Assembly: GCA_021555105.2 (NCBI GenBank)
Contig: CP134604.1
Span: 1,240,001-1,304,000 of the forward strand
Length of the DNA stretch: 64,000 nucleotides
Reading direction: 5' to 3'
DNA from: Thalassospiraceae bacterium LMO-JJ14
GTDB taxonomy: Bacteria; Pseudomonadota; Alphaproteobacteria; Rhodospirillales; Casp-alpha2
Translations under genes and position numbers: made by a program
Part shown: in pieces, positions 36,137 through 44,508 of the stretch
Numbering within the stretch: the first letter of the stretch is position 1
How the letters are laid out: each line of letters begins with the position of its first letter
The notes under the pieces: generated by a model
Database searches by the model: none
Seen by the model: only the letters and a program-made list of their open reading frames with translations
What the model was told of the DNA's origin: nothing

Positions 36137-37542
36137 GAGACCTCCGCCGGTGTGCCGAGGGTGTCGTTCACCAGTTGCTCGATGACCTCAAGGCTGTTGT
36201 CGATCAGCTCGGCGCGTTCTTCGCGTTCATACAGATCGGCCATGCGTTCCGGCAACGGCGGACGGACTCCGGTGGCCGCCTCGACGGCGTCGGGGAACTT
36301 GGCCGGATGCGCCGTCGACAGAACCACCATCGGCGTGCCGTCCTTGTCTTGCCTGGCGCGTGCCGCGGCAAGGCCAACCGCCGTATGCGGATCGATCAGC
36401 ATGCCGTTTTCCTGATACAGGGCGCGGATCGTTTCCGTTGTCTGTTTGTCGTCGAAACGGGCCGCCGAGAATTTTTCGCGCACCGCGTTCAGCATGCCCT
36501 GATCGACGCGGAAGCTGCCTTCAGACCTGAAGGTCGTCAGGGTGCTTTCGACCTTGGCCCCGTCCCGGCCCATCATGTCGAACAGCAGACGCTCGAAGTT
36601 GGATGAAATCTGAATGTCCATGCTGGGGCTGAGCGTCGGCACCACGGCATCGGTGCGCATTTCGCCGCTTTCGAAAAAGCGCGCCAGAATATCGTTGGCG
36701 TTGGCGGCGACGATGAATTTCTTTACCGGCACACCCATTTTCATGGCAGCGTATCCGGCGAATACGTTTCCGAAGTTGCCTGTGGGAACGGTGAAGGAGA
36801 CTTCACGATCCGGCGCACCCAGATGCAGCGCCGCATGAACGTAATAGACGATCTGCGCCATGACGCGCGCCCAGTTGATGGAGTTCACGGCGGACAGATG
36901 ATGACGGTCGCGGAAGGGCGTGTCGTTGAACATCGCCTTCACCAGGTCCTGGCAATCGTCGAAAGTGCCGTGCACGGACACGTTGTGAACATTGTCGGCC
37001 AGTACGGTCGTCATCTGGCGGCGCTGGACTTCGGAAACCCGGCCTTCGGGAAACAGCATGAAGATATCCAGGGAATCCTTGCCCTTGCAGGCCTCGATGG
37101 CGGCGGATCCAGTATCGCCCGATGTCGCGCCGACTATGGTGACCCGTTCACCGCGTGCCCGCAGCACATGATCGAACAGACCGCCCAGCATCTGCATGGC
37201 GACATCCTTGAACGCCAGCGTCGGACCATGGAACAGTTCCATCAGGTGAATGTCATCGCCGATGCTGACCAGCGGCGCAACCTCGCCGCCGTCGAATACC
37301 GAATAAGCCTTGGTGATGATGGCCATCAGCGCATCGTCATCGATACAACCGCCGACGAACGGCTTGATCACCCGCAAAGCAAGTTCATTGTAGCTGAGCG
37401 ATTTCATCGCCCTGAGATCGTCGGCGCTGAACCGCGGCCACTCCGCAGGAACATATAATCCGCCGTCACGGGCAAGGCCGCTCAACAGAACATCGTCGAA
37501 AGCAAGCTCCGGCGCACGCCCACGGGTCGAAATATAACGCAC
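36133..37542 (-). CDS. thrC: Threonine synthase
   Basis: A 469-residue PLP enzyme converting O-phosphohomoserine to threonine. RYISTRGRAPELAFDDVLLS and LARDGGLYVPAEWP open the family domain, LFHGPTLAFKDVAMQMLGGL holds the PLP lysine, and TIVGATSGDTGSAAIEACKG is the phosphate-binding loop. PTGNFGNVFAGYAAMKMGVP is also diagnostic. The GTG start at 37542 is set by GGGAGG six bases upstream; the longer frame up to 37635 lacks a ribosome binding site. It works downstream of ThrB (27009-27971). Confidence 0.96.
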   Translation of the reverse strand: MRYISTRGRAPELAFDDVLLSGLARDGGLYVPAEWPRFSADDLRAMKSLSYNELALRVIKPFVGGCIDDDALMAIITKAYSVFDGGEVAPLVSIGDDIHLMELFHGPTLAFKDVAMQMLGGLFDHVLRARGERVTIVGATSGDTGSAAIEACKGKDSLDIFMLFPEGRVSEVQRRQMTTVLADNVHNVSVHGTFDDCQDLVKAMFNDTPFRDRHHLSAVNSINWARVMAQIVYYVHAALHLGAPDREVSFTVPTGNFGNVFAGYAAMKMGVPVKKFIVAANANDILARFFESGEMRTDAVVPTLSPSMDIQISSNFERLLFDMMGRDGAKVESTLTTFRSEGSFRVDQGMLNAVREKFSAARFDDKQTTETIRALYQENGMLIDPHTAVGLAAARARQDKDGTPMVVLSTAHPAKFPDAVEAATGVRPPLPERMADLYEREERAELIDNSLEVIEQLVNDTLGTPAEVS

Positions 37543-37707
37543 TGAAAACCTCCCTCTCGGGGCGCTAACGTAGGCGCCCCCGGCAATTTTGCTAAACCTA
37601 TCCATCGAAGCGCGGTGAAACAAGGACGACGGCATGCTTGTTGATTGTTGATGTCAAAATCGCACTCGGGCATGATTTAACCGGTTTCTTTGAGGGAGGA
37701 CCGTCCA

Positions 37708-38670
37708 GTGAACATCAAGCCCCTGAAATTCCTGCTCGGTTCGGTTTGTCTTCTTGTTCTTTCGGAGACGTCCGGCGTGCAAGCCGCCGACAAGGTGGTG
37801 ATCGGGACAGGGGGTAAGACGGGGATCTATTACGCAACCGGACAGGTGCTCTGCGATCTTTTAAAGACCAAAGGGTTCGACTGCGATGCGCCGCCGAGCG
37901 GCGGCTCGGTCGCCAACCTGAATGCGCTCAAGGCCGGTGAAATCAGTTTGGCGATGGCGCAGTCAGACTGGCAATTCCACGCCCAGCACGGTTCCAGCAA
38001 ATGGGAAGGTAACAAGATCGACAACCTGCGGGCCGTCTTTTCGGTTTATGCAGAGCCGATGCAGGTGGTCGTCAACCGCGATGCCAAGATCAAAAACTGG
38101 TATGCCCTGAAGGGGCACAGCATCAACATCGGCAATCCCGGCGCCGGGCATCGCGAAACGATGGAAGAAATGCTCGATGCGCAGCGCTGGAAGCTCGATA
38201 CCTTCAGTGCCGTCAGCGAACTGCCGTCGTCCGAGCAGGTCGATGCCTTCTGCGCCGGTAAATTCGAAGCTTTCGTCTATGCCGTCGGGATTCCGAACGC
38301 CGCCATGCAGCGTGCCGTCGGTGAATGCAACGGGATGCTGATCGAGCCGCACAACACGATCATTCGCAAGTTGGCGACGGCAGCCCGGCCTTATTATTCG
38401 AAAGTAAAAATCTCCGCAAAGACGTATTGGGACGGTCAGAAAAAAGTCGACACCTTCGGTGTCATGGCGACGCTGGTGACGACGGCAAATGCTGATCCGT
38501 CGATTGTCGATGCGCTTATTAAAGCCGTGTTCGAGGATTTCGAGGGCTTTAAATCCAGACATCCCGCCTATGCCAATGCGACGCCGGAAGTAATGGTCAG
38601 TGACGGGCTGAGCGCACCGCTGCATGATGCGGCGAAGGCGTATTATATGTCCAAAGGCTGGATCAAGTAA
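37708..38670 (+). CDS. TAXI family TRAP transporter solute-binding protein
   Basis: A 320-residue periplasmic binding protein. The signal peptide is KFLLGSVCLLVLSETSGVQA. DKVVIGTGGKTGIYYATGQV and LKAGEISLAMAQSDWQFHA match the TRAP-associated extracytoplasmic immunogenic (TAXI) family. GTG 37708 is fixed by GGGAGGA seven bases before it. TAXI proteins bind glutamate or other dicarboxylates, but no TRAP membrane subunit is encoded nearby, so this is an orphan binding protein whose partner must lie elsewhere. It is convergent with the M32 gene. Confidence 0.92.
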   Translation: MNIKPLKFLLGSVCLLVLSETSGVQAADKVVIGTGGKTGIYYATGQVLCDLLKTKGFDCDAPPSGGSVANLNALKAGEISLAMAQSDWQFHAQHGSSKWEGNKIDNLRAVFSVYAEPMQVVVNRDAKIKNWYALKGHSINIGNPGAGHRETMEEMLDAQRWKLDTFSAVSELPSSEQVDAFCAGKFEAFVYAVGIPNAAMQRAVGECNGMLIEPHNTIIRKLATAARPYYSKVKISAKTYWDGQKKVDTFGVMATLVTTANADPSIVDALIKAVFEDFEGFKSRHPAYANATPEVMVSDGLSAPLHDAAKAYYMSKGWIK

Positions 38671-38672
38671 GC

Positions 38673-40184
38673 TCAGGCGGGCAGGTAGCGCGCCTTCATG
38701 TGTGCCTTGAACGGGGCAGCCTGCAACGGTCGGCCAGTGGCCCGGCGCAACAGTTCAGGACCTGACAGCAAACGGCCGTTGGCATGGATGTTTTCACGCA
38801 GCCAACTTAACAGCACCGAGAAATCACCCTTGGCAATATCACCGGGAATGCCGGGATGCGCGGCACATGCGGCCTGATATACCTGGGCCGCTGTCATTGC
38901 GCCCAGTGTATATGTCGGGAAATAGCCGAGCGCGCCATCATACCAGTGAATGTCCTGCAGGCAGCCCTGGGCGTCGTTCTCAACCTCGATACCGACCAAG
39001 CCCTTGAAGGCGGTGTTCCAGGCGTCAGGTATGTCGCGTACGGCGAGCTTGCCGGCGATGATGTCTTTTTCCAGCCGATAGCGGACGATCACGTGCAGCG
39101 GGTAGGTTACTTCGTCGGCGTCGACGCGAATGTAACTGCGCTCGACCTTGTGATAGAGCTTGAGAATGTTTGCCGCATCCCATGCCGGACCGCTGCCGTT
39201 GAAGGTCTCGCGGATCAGCGGCAACGCGAATTCCAGGAACTCGGGCGAGCGGCAGACCTGCATTTCCATCAACAGCGACTGGCTTTCATGGATCGACATG
39301 CCAAGCGCGGAGCCCACGGGCTGCAACCGCCATTTTTTCGGCAGGCCCTGCTCGTAAAGGGCATGGCCGGTTTCGTGCAACACGCCCATCAGCGCAGAGG
39401 TAAAATCGCTCTCGTCATAGCGGGTCGTGATGCGAACGTCATCTGGAATGCCGCCACAGAACGGGTGATGGCTGACATCAAGGCGGCCGCGGTCGAAATC
39501 GAAGCCCAGCACGTCCATGAACTTCATGCCGAGCTGGCGCTGGGTTTCCTCGGGGAACGGCCCTGCCGGCATGATCGCCGGTGCGGTTGCGGCCTGATGC
39601 GTCAGAACGTCATCCAGGAAACCCGGCAGGAACGCCGCGAGATCGTCGAGCACGGGGTCAATGTCGGCGGCCCGTCCGCCGGGTTCGTAGGAATCCAGCA
39701 AAGCGTCATAGGGGTCGAGGCCGAAGACCTCGCCGATTCGTTGTGCTTCCTCGCGGACGAGATCGACCAGCATACCCAGAGGTTCCGCGACAATGCTGAA
39801 ATCGTTCTCTGCACGGGCACGCCGCCAGGCCTGCTCACAGGTGCTCGACGTCCTTGAAAGTTGCGTGACAAAGCTTTCATCGAGCGCTGAAGCACGCTGG
39901 TGACGGCGTTCGATCTCGTGCAGGTTCGCGGCCTGCCATGCATCGAGCATGGCGGCATCATTCTTTGCCGCATCGATCAATCCGGCGGTCTCTGCACTGA
40001 CGAGGAGCCCATGCGAGATGGCCTTTAACTCGGCCAGTTGTTCCGAGCGCGCATCGGCACCGCCCGTCGGCATGACAGCGGCATAATCCCAGTGCAGCAT
40101 GGCTTCGGCTTCACCGAGCAGGGCAATGCGGCGAAAGCGGGCTTCCAGTTGTTCGTATGGGCCGGAGAGGGACGCGTCTGGCAT
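38673..40184 (-). CDS. Carboxypeptidase M32 (thermostable carboxypeptidase 1 type)
   Basis: A 503-residue M32 metallocarboxypeptidase. The zinc motif is VLHETGHALYEQGLP (H-E-x-x-H), the downstream glutamate is in GMSIHESQSLLMEMQVCRS, and DVRITTRYDESDFTSALMGV and GALGYFPTYTLGAM are the other M32 signatures. It removes C-terminal residues from peptides in the cytosol. The gene lies 15 bp behind ctaB on the same strand, a linkage that probably has no functional meaning. Confidence 0.95.
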   Translation of the reverse strand: MPDASLSGPYEQLEARFRRIALLGEAEAMLHWDYAAVMPTGGADARSEQLAELKAISHGLLVSAETAGLIDAAKNDAAMLDAWQAANLHEIERRHQRASALDESFVTQLSRTSSTCEQAWRRARAENDFSIVAEPLGMLVDLVREEAQRIGEVFGLDPYDALLDSYEPGGRAADIDPVLDDLAAFLPGFLDDVLTHQAATAPAIMPAGPFPEETQRQLGMKFMDVLGFDFDRGRLDVSHHPFCGGIPDDVRITTRYDESDFTSALMGVLHETGHALYEQGLPKKWRLQPVGSALGMSIHESQSLLMEMQVCRSPEFLEFALPLIRETFNGSGPAWDAANILKLYHKVERSYIRVDADEVTYPLHVIVRYRLEKDIIAGKLAVRDIPDAWNTAFKGLVGIEVENDAQGCLQDIHWYDGALGYFPTYTLGAMTAAQVYQAACAAHPGIPGDIAKGDFSVLLSWLRENIHANGRLLSGPELLRRATGRPLQAAPFKAHMKARYLPA

Positions 40185-40199
40185 TGTCTGAGCGGCGGC

Positions 40200-41141
40200 C
40201 TAGACGACCGGGATAAACAGCAGCCGGTCCGCGATCATCGCCAGGAAAATCATGAACAGATAGAGGATCGAGAACAGGAACAAAGGCTTGGCCGGTTCCG
40301 TGCCTTCGACTTTCCAAAGACGCCAAGTGCGCTGCCAGAACATCACGCCCAGCACGGCGGCGGTGATTAGATACAGCCAGCCGGAAACGCCCAGGAAGCT
40401 TGGCGCCAAGGTGGCGGCGATCATCAGGACGGTATAAATCAGCATCTGGCGCTTGGTTTCGCGCTCGCCGGCGACAACGGGCATCATCGGCACGCCGGCG
40501 GCGGCGTAATCGCCGGTCCGGAACAATGCCAGCGCCCAGGAATGCGGCGGCGTCCAGAGGAAAATAATCATGAACAGAGCAATCGCGCCCGGATCGATCG
40601 TGCCGGTGACCGAGGCCCAGCCGACCAGCGGCGGAAATGCGCCGGCAGCGCCGCCGATGACGATGTTCTGCGGTGTGCGGCGTTTCAACCAGGCGGTATA
40701 GATAAAGACATAATAAAAGATCGTCATCGCCAGCAGGCCGCCGGCGACCGAACTGACATGGACAGTCATCATGACGATGGAGCCGATGGCCAGAAATACG
40801 CCATAAACCAACGCCAGTTTCGGATCCATCCGCCCGGCCGGGATCGGTCGATCCATCGTGCGGCGCATGATGCGGTCGATATCGCGGTCGTACCACATAT
40901 TGATGGCGCCTGCCGCGCCCGCGCCGATGGCAATGCAGAGAACGGAAATCAGGCCGGTCTTGGCATCCGCGCCACCCGGCGCCATGAGGATGCCGACAAG
41001 CGCCGTAAACACGACCAAGGACATAATCTTCGGTTTCAGAAGGACGGCAAAATCGTTGATCCGGAACCGCGGTTCGTGCGGTTCCGTTGCCGTTGTCTCC
41101 AGATTTTGCAGTGTCACGTTGCTGCGACCGCTATCGCTCAT
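40200..41141 (-). CDS. ctaB: Protoheme IX farnesyltransferase (heme O synthase)
   Basis: A 313-residue polytopic prenyltransferase (about 8-9 helices). The two aspartate-rich motifs are NMWYDRDIDRIMRRTMDRPI (N-x-x-x-D-x-x-x-D) and the later YDRD-like cytoplasmic loop near TGDYAAAGVPMMPVVAGERE. KPKIMSLVVFTALVGILMAP is the family N-terminus. It converts heme B to heme O for the aa3 oxidase encoded in the divergent operon. ATG 41141 is preferred over upstream starts because it opens the family alignment and follows GGACAAGTA. It lies downstream of the COX1-like gene. Confidence 0.95.
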   Translation of the reverse strand: MSDSGRSNVTLQNLETTATEPHEPRFRINDFAVLLKPKIMSLVVFTALVGILMAPGGADAKTGLISVLCIAIGAGAAGAINMWYDRDIDRIMRRTMDRPIPAGRMDPKLALVYGVFLAIGSIVMMTVHVSSVAGGLLAMTIFYYVFIYTAWLKRRTPQNIVIGGAAGAFPPLVGWASVTGTIDPGAIALFMIIFLWTPPHSWALALFRTGDYAAAGVPMMPVVAGERETKRQMLIYTVLMIAATLAPSFLGVSGWLYLITAAVLGVMFWQRTWRLWKVEGTEPAKPLFLFSILYLFMIFLAMIADRLLFIPVV

Positions 41142-41223
41142 TACTTGTCCGCCTGCTGGCTCTGTCCGCAAGTGACGGGTTATAGAAGATTGTCCCGCCA
41201 ACATCCAGACTTTCCGAAATATC

Positions 41224-42627
41224 CTATGGTGCGCGTGCCAGAACCCGCTTCGCGGCGATCCAGATAAACATGATGCCGCCGATAACCGCGATGACGCCGC
41301 CGATACCTATGCCGACATGGCCGATCCAGTTGCCGATGACATCCATGCCGGGGGCCGTGTCGGAAACCTTGCGCGGTGCGCCGTACCCGCCGGCGATAAA
41401 AAGGCCCAGACTATGCAGAAGCTGACCAAGGCCATACAGCCAGAACGATGCCCGGATGGTCTTCCATCGCAAAAGTCCCCGCTCCAGCAAAGGCAGGACA
41501 AACAGGATGATCAGGCCCATGGCGGCCACGTTTACGCCGCCGATGACGCCATGATAATGAGCGGGCGTGCGAGTATCGGTGCCGTCGACAAAGATGCCGA
41601 GGACGCCGCCGGCAAAGAAAACGACCAGTGACAGCGCCAGCGCAAGGCGAGCGGTCCGCCGGGCGTCGCCTTCGGGTTTCGGTGCGCGGAGCAGGTTAAC
41701 CCCGGCGATCAGGCCGACGAAGATCGGCACCGGGGCCAGTGCATACTGATAATGCGTGAACAGCACGCGTTCCTCGGCGGAAAACGGCGCTTCGATGAAC
41801 ATCAGTGCGAATCCGCCAAGGGCGAGCACGGCATTGAACCCGAACGCTCCCATCACGAGCCTTGGCGTCACGGGGGGACGGCCAAGGGCACGACCGCCCA
41901 GCAAAACCCAGCCGGCAATCATCAGGCTGGTGTTGAAGAACTGCAGAATGTGACCACCGGCCCAGAACAGGTCCTCATTCTCGGCGGCGATGGCCGGCAT
42001 GATACCAAGGCGGTTCCATGAAACGGCGAATGCGGCAACGGCGAGCAGCGCAATGACGGCACAACTGAGCCCGGCGGCGCCGATCGGTTCAAGCGGACCG
42101 CTGCGCATGAGCGCATTTGCAATGATGCGTACCGCCGCGAGCGTGATCGCAAAGGCGACCATCAAAAGACCGATATAATAAACGGGATCGATAATTGCCG
42201 GCACGTAGTTGTTCAGGGACGGCTGTCCGCGGTCCATCAACGCAGGCACCGCCAGCATGACGAAAGCGATGGTCATCGCCGCCAATGCCGATGCACCGAG
42301 GCTGCGAAGTTTCGGCGCGCTGTCCGATAACCGGTATGCGCCGATCAGCATCAGAATAATGCCGATCGCGAGATACCAGACGACGAAAGAGAAGACGACA
42401 TGGATGATCAGGCTTTTTTCATAAAAAGCCACCGGCCATGGAAACAGTGTGTCAGCACCGGGAATGCGTGAAATCGCCAACAGCAGCGCATAAATCCCGG
42501 CGATGGCAAGGGCGCCCAGCGCGAGCACCGTCCAGCGCCTGAGCTCGCGTGAAGCAGCGGCGGACGAGAGCGCGGGCCTGAAGCCTTCGACAGGGTCCCA
42601 ACGCTGTTCCTGAGTGGGCTGAAACAC
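41224..42627 (-). CDS. Heme-copper oxidase subunit I-like membrane protein
   Basis: A 467-residue protein with about 12 transmembrane helices. Histidines fall where a COX1 fold places its ligands: H76 in KSLIIHVVFSFVVWYLAIG (TM2), H in LFWAGGHILQFFNTSLM (TM6-like), HYH in TPAHYHGVIGGVNVAAMG, and H in LYGLGQLLHSLGLFIAGGYG. The sequence is far from the canonical CoxA at 44509, and I would annotate it as a cbb3/COX1-like homologue of unknown activity. It is between DUF420 and ctaB. The start is GTG 42627, preceded by GGAGG seven bases upstream. Confidence 0.7.
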   Translation of the reverse strand: MFQPTQEQRWDPVEGFRPALSSAAASRELRRWTVLALGALAIAGIYALLLAISRIPGADTLFPWPVAFYEKSLIIHVVFSFVVWYLAIGIILMLIGAYRLSDSAPKLRSLGASALAAMTIAFVMLAVPALMDRGQPSLNNYVPAIIDPVYYIGLLMVAFAITLAAVRIIANALMRSGPLEPIGAAGLSCAVIALLAVAAFAVSWNRLGIMPAIAAENEDLFWAGGHILQFFNTSLMIAGWVLLGGRALGRPPVTPRLVMGAFGFNAVLALGGFALMFIEAPFSAEERVLFTHYQYALAPVPIFVGLIAGVNLLRAPKPEGDARRTARLALALSLVVFFAGGVLGIFVDGTDTRTPAHYHGVIGGVNVAAMGLIILFVLPLLERGLLRWKTIRASFWLYGLGQLLHSLGLFIAGGYGAPRKVSDTAPGMDVIGNWIGHVGIGIGGVIAVIGGIMFIWIAAKRVLARAP

Positions 42628-42630
42628 GGC

Positions 42631-43062
42631 TCAGCCTCCTTGATACGGATACATGTGGACCGCCATGACATAGACGACGACACCGGAAATACCGACGTAC
42701 ATCCAAAGTGGCCAGGTAATGCGGGCAATCTTTTTATGTTGATCGAAACGTTCGCGCAGGGCGCGGATCGCCGTGATCGGGACCAGCGGTACGATGGCTA
42801 TGGCGCCTAGCACATGCACGAATAAAATCGTGAAATAGACATAGCGTACAGCACCTTCGCCGCCGAATTGAGCAAAGCCGGCGTTGAGTTTGTAAATAAC
42901 GTATGAAACCAGAAATACAGCCGATGAAGCCAGCGCCGAAATCATCATGGCGCGGTGCTTACCCCGCTCGCCGGACTTGATGAAGTAGTACCCGAGTGAG
43001 AGAAAAACCACGGAAATGCCGTTGAACAGGGCATTCGTATGGACCAGTTGATCGAAATCCAT
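42631..43062 (-). CDS. DUF420 domain-containing membrane protein
   Basis: A 143-residue protein with four transmembrane helices: ALFNGISVVFLSLGYYFIK, MMISALASSAVFLVSYVIYK, YFTILFVHVLGAIAIVPLVP and WPLWMYVGISGVVVYVMAVH. This is DUF420, a family often linked to cytochrome oxidase genes (CtaM-like in Firmicutes, where it aids maturation of the oxidase). Its gene is 3 bp before the COX1-like gene and 21 bp after the 49-residue peptide gene, all on the minus strand. A role in oxidase assembly is inferred. Confidence 0.88.
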   Translation of the reverse strand: MDFDQLVHTNALFNGISVVFLSLGYYFIKSGERGKHRAMMISALASSAVFLVSYVIYKLNAGFAQFGGEGAVRYVYFTILFVHVLGAIAIVPLVPITAIRALRERFDQHKKIARITWPLWMYVGISGVVVYVMAVHMYPYQGG

Positions 43063-43083
43063 GATGCGGCAGTTCCCGGCGCT

Positions 43084-43233
43084 TTATTGCAGTGGATTGT
43101 CCGTCAGGCGCAGGAAAATGCTTGCGTACATGGCCAATGCGGCAGTCGCCAGAACAATCGCCAGTATCACGTTTCTCATTTTGCGATTCGATGCCGGTAT
43201 TGTGTCGCCGTTTGCTTGTGTTTGCTCGCTCAT
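43084..43233 (-). CDS. Small single-span membrane protein, cytochrome oxidase locus
   Basis: A 49-residue frame, too short for most gene callers. It starts MSEQTQANGDTIPASNRKM, has one hydrophobic helix (VILAIVLATAALAMYASIF) and ends LRLTDNPLQ. The basic residues before the helix and the short polar tail are consistent with an N-in single-pass protein. GGAAAG precedes the ATG at 43233. It heads the minus-strand group with DUF420, the COX1-like protein and ctaB, so it may be a small oxidase subunit or assembly factor. I do not recognise the family. Confidence 0.65.
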   Translation of the reverse strand: MSEQTQANGDTIPASNRKMRNVILAIVLATAALAMYASIFLRLTDNPLQ

Positions 43234-43597
43234 GGATTCGCTTTCCGTTTACGTCTGGTTGCATCTTCAGCGGGCTTGCGGGAAGCCACGCCTTCACTTG
43301 CCGTGGATTTAGGCGCTCACGTCCCGAAATGCACGGACTTTGTATGCCATATTTCCACGCTATGAATGGGGTTTTCCCATCTAACCTCTTGTCATCCAAC
43401 ACTATCATGCCCAAAATCAACGTGAGAAAAATGTAAAAATATAAGCATGGATTGCGATTGGCGGCTTGCTCCTTTGCGGTCTCGGCTTTAAAAACACGTT
43501 CTGAAACTTCGTGTCTGGTGTTTTGTCCGTCACGGCGTATCGGCAATGACAATTTAAAGGCGGTCTATAGTAGGCGGCCAGCAATCAGGTGAGACGA
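43234..43597. other. Divergent intergenic region between the ctaB group and coxB
   Basis: This 364-bp stretch separates the 49-residue peptide gene (minus) from coxB (plus) and must hold promoters for both oxidase transcripts. It becomes AT-rich around 43420-43450 and 43545-43570; TATAGT at 43566-43571 is a possible -10 box for coxB. I see no convincing inverted repeat, FNR-type site or additional conserved reading frame. Frames present here on the minus strand look like chance openings. Confidence 0.5.
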
Positions 43598-44473
43598 ATG
43601 CTAAACAAGCTCAAGATTTTCGTACCCGCGCTTGTCGGCGTGTTGATGGCCATGGGCCCGGCGCTGGCCGGCCCGAATGGTGAAGTGCGCTCGGCGCCTT
43701 GGCAAATGTGGTTGCAGGAACCTGCCTCGCCGACAGCAGACCGCATCGTTGCCTTCAATGCGCAGTTGTTGGTGATCGAAACCCTTATCGTGATCTTCGT
43801 TCTGGGGTTGATGGCTTATATCGCCTTTCGCTTCAGCGCCAAGAAAAATCCGGTGCCGTCAAAAACCACACATCACACGGGTCTGGAAGTCGCCTGGACG
43901 ATCATTCCGATTTTCATTCTGGTCGGCATTGCCGTCCCGTCACTGAAACATCTGTATTTCGCGGACCGTACCCACGATGCGGAAATGACGCTGAAGGTTA
44001 CAGGCAATCAGTGGTACTGGAATTATGCTTATCCCGACAACGGCGACTTTACCTTTGACAGCATCATCGTTCCGAAGGATGAACTGAAGGAAGGCCAGCC
44101 CCGGCTTTTGACCGTCGACAACAAGGTTGTGCTCCCGGTCGAAACCAACATTCGTATTTTGCTGACGTCTGCGGACGTTATTCATAACTGGGCGATCCCG
44201 TCGCTGTCGGTCAAGATCGACACCATGCCGGGCCGTATCAACGAAACCTGGACCCGGATTCATGAAAAGTACGTCGGCAAGACGCTGTACGGCATGTGTT
44301 CCGAGCTTTGCGGCGTCAACCACGGTTTCATGCCGATCGCCATTCAGGCGGTATCGAAGGAAGATTTCGCCAAGTGGGTCAAGGAAGCCCAGGAAAAATT
44401 CGCATCGGATGACACCAAAACGGATGGCACGGTTCGGCTGGCAGCAGCCGGTGTACCGGCTATCACCCGTTGA
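43598..44473 (+). CDS. coxB: Cytochrome c oxidase subunit II
   Basis: A 291-residue subunit II. After a signal-like N-terminus (FVPALVGVLMAMGPALAG), two membrane helices (AFNAQLLVIETLIVIFVLGL and EVAWTIIPIFILVGIAVPS) precede the CuA domain. The CuA ligands are in VIHNWAIPSLSVKIDTMPG and MCSELCGVNHGFMPI (C-x3-C-x3-H-x2-M). GNQWYWNYAYPDNGDF is the aromatic electron-entry patch. ATG 43598, not the GTG at 43589, follows AGGTGA. It receives electrons from cytochrome c for the aa3 oxidase. Confidence 0.97.
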   Translation: MLNKLKIFVPALVGVLMAMGPALAGPNGEVRSAPWQMWLQEPASPTADRIVAFNAQLLVIETLIVIFVLGLMAYIAFRFSAKKNPVPSKTTHHTGLEVAWTIIPIFILVGIAVPSLKHLYFADRTHDAEMTLKVTGNQWYWNYAYPDNGDFTFDSIIVPKDELKEGQPRLLTVDNKVVLPVETNIRILLTSADVIHNWAIPSLSVKIDTMPGRINETWTRIHEKYVGKTLYGMCSELCGVNHGFMPIAIQAVSKEDFAKWVKEAQEKFASDDTKTDGTVRLAAAGVPAITR

Positions 44474-44508
44474 TCATCCGCACAGATATTTGAGGAGAGG
44501 GACGTAAC

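Noticed and set aside
42959-43552. Minus-strand frame of 197 codons spanning the oxidase divergent gap
   Set aside because: Its protein has no domain character and overlaps both DUF420 and the 49-residue peptide in another frame.
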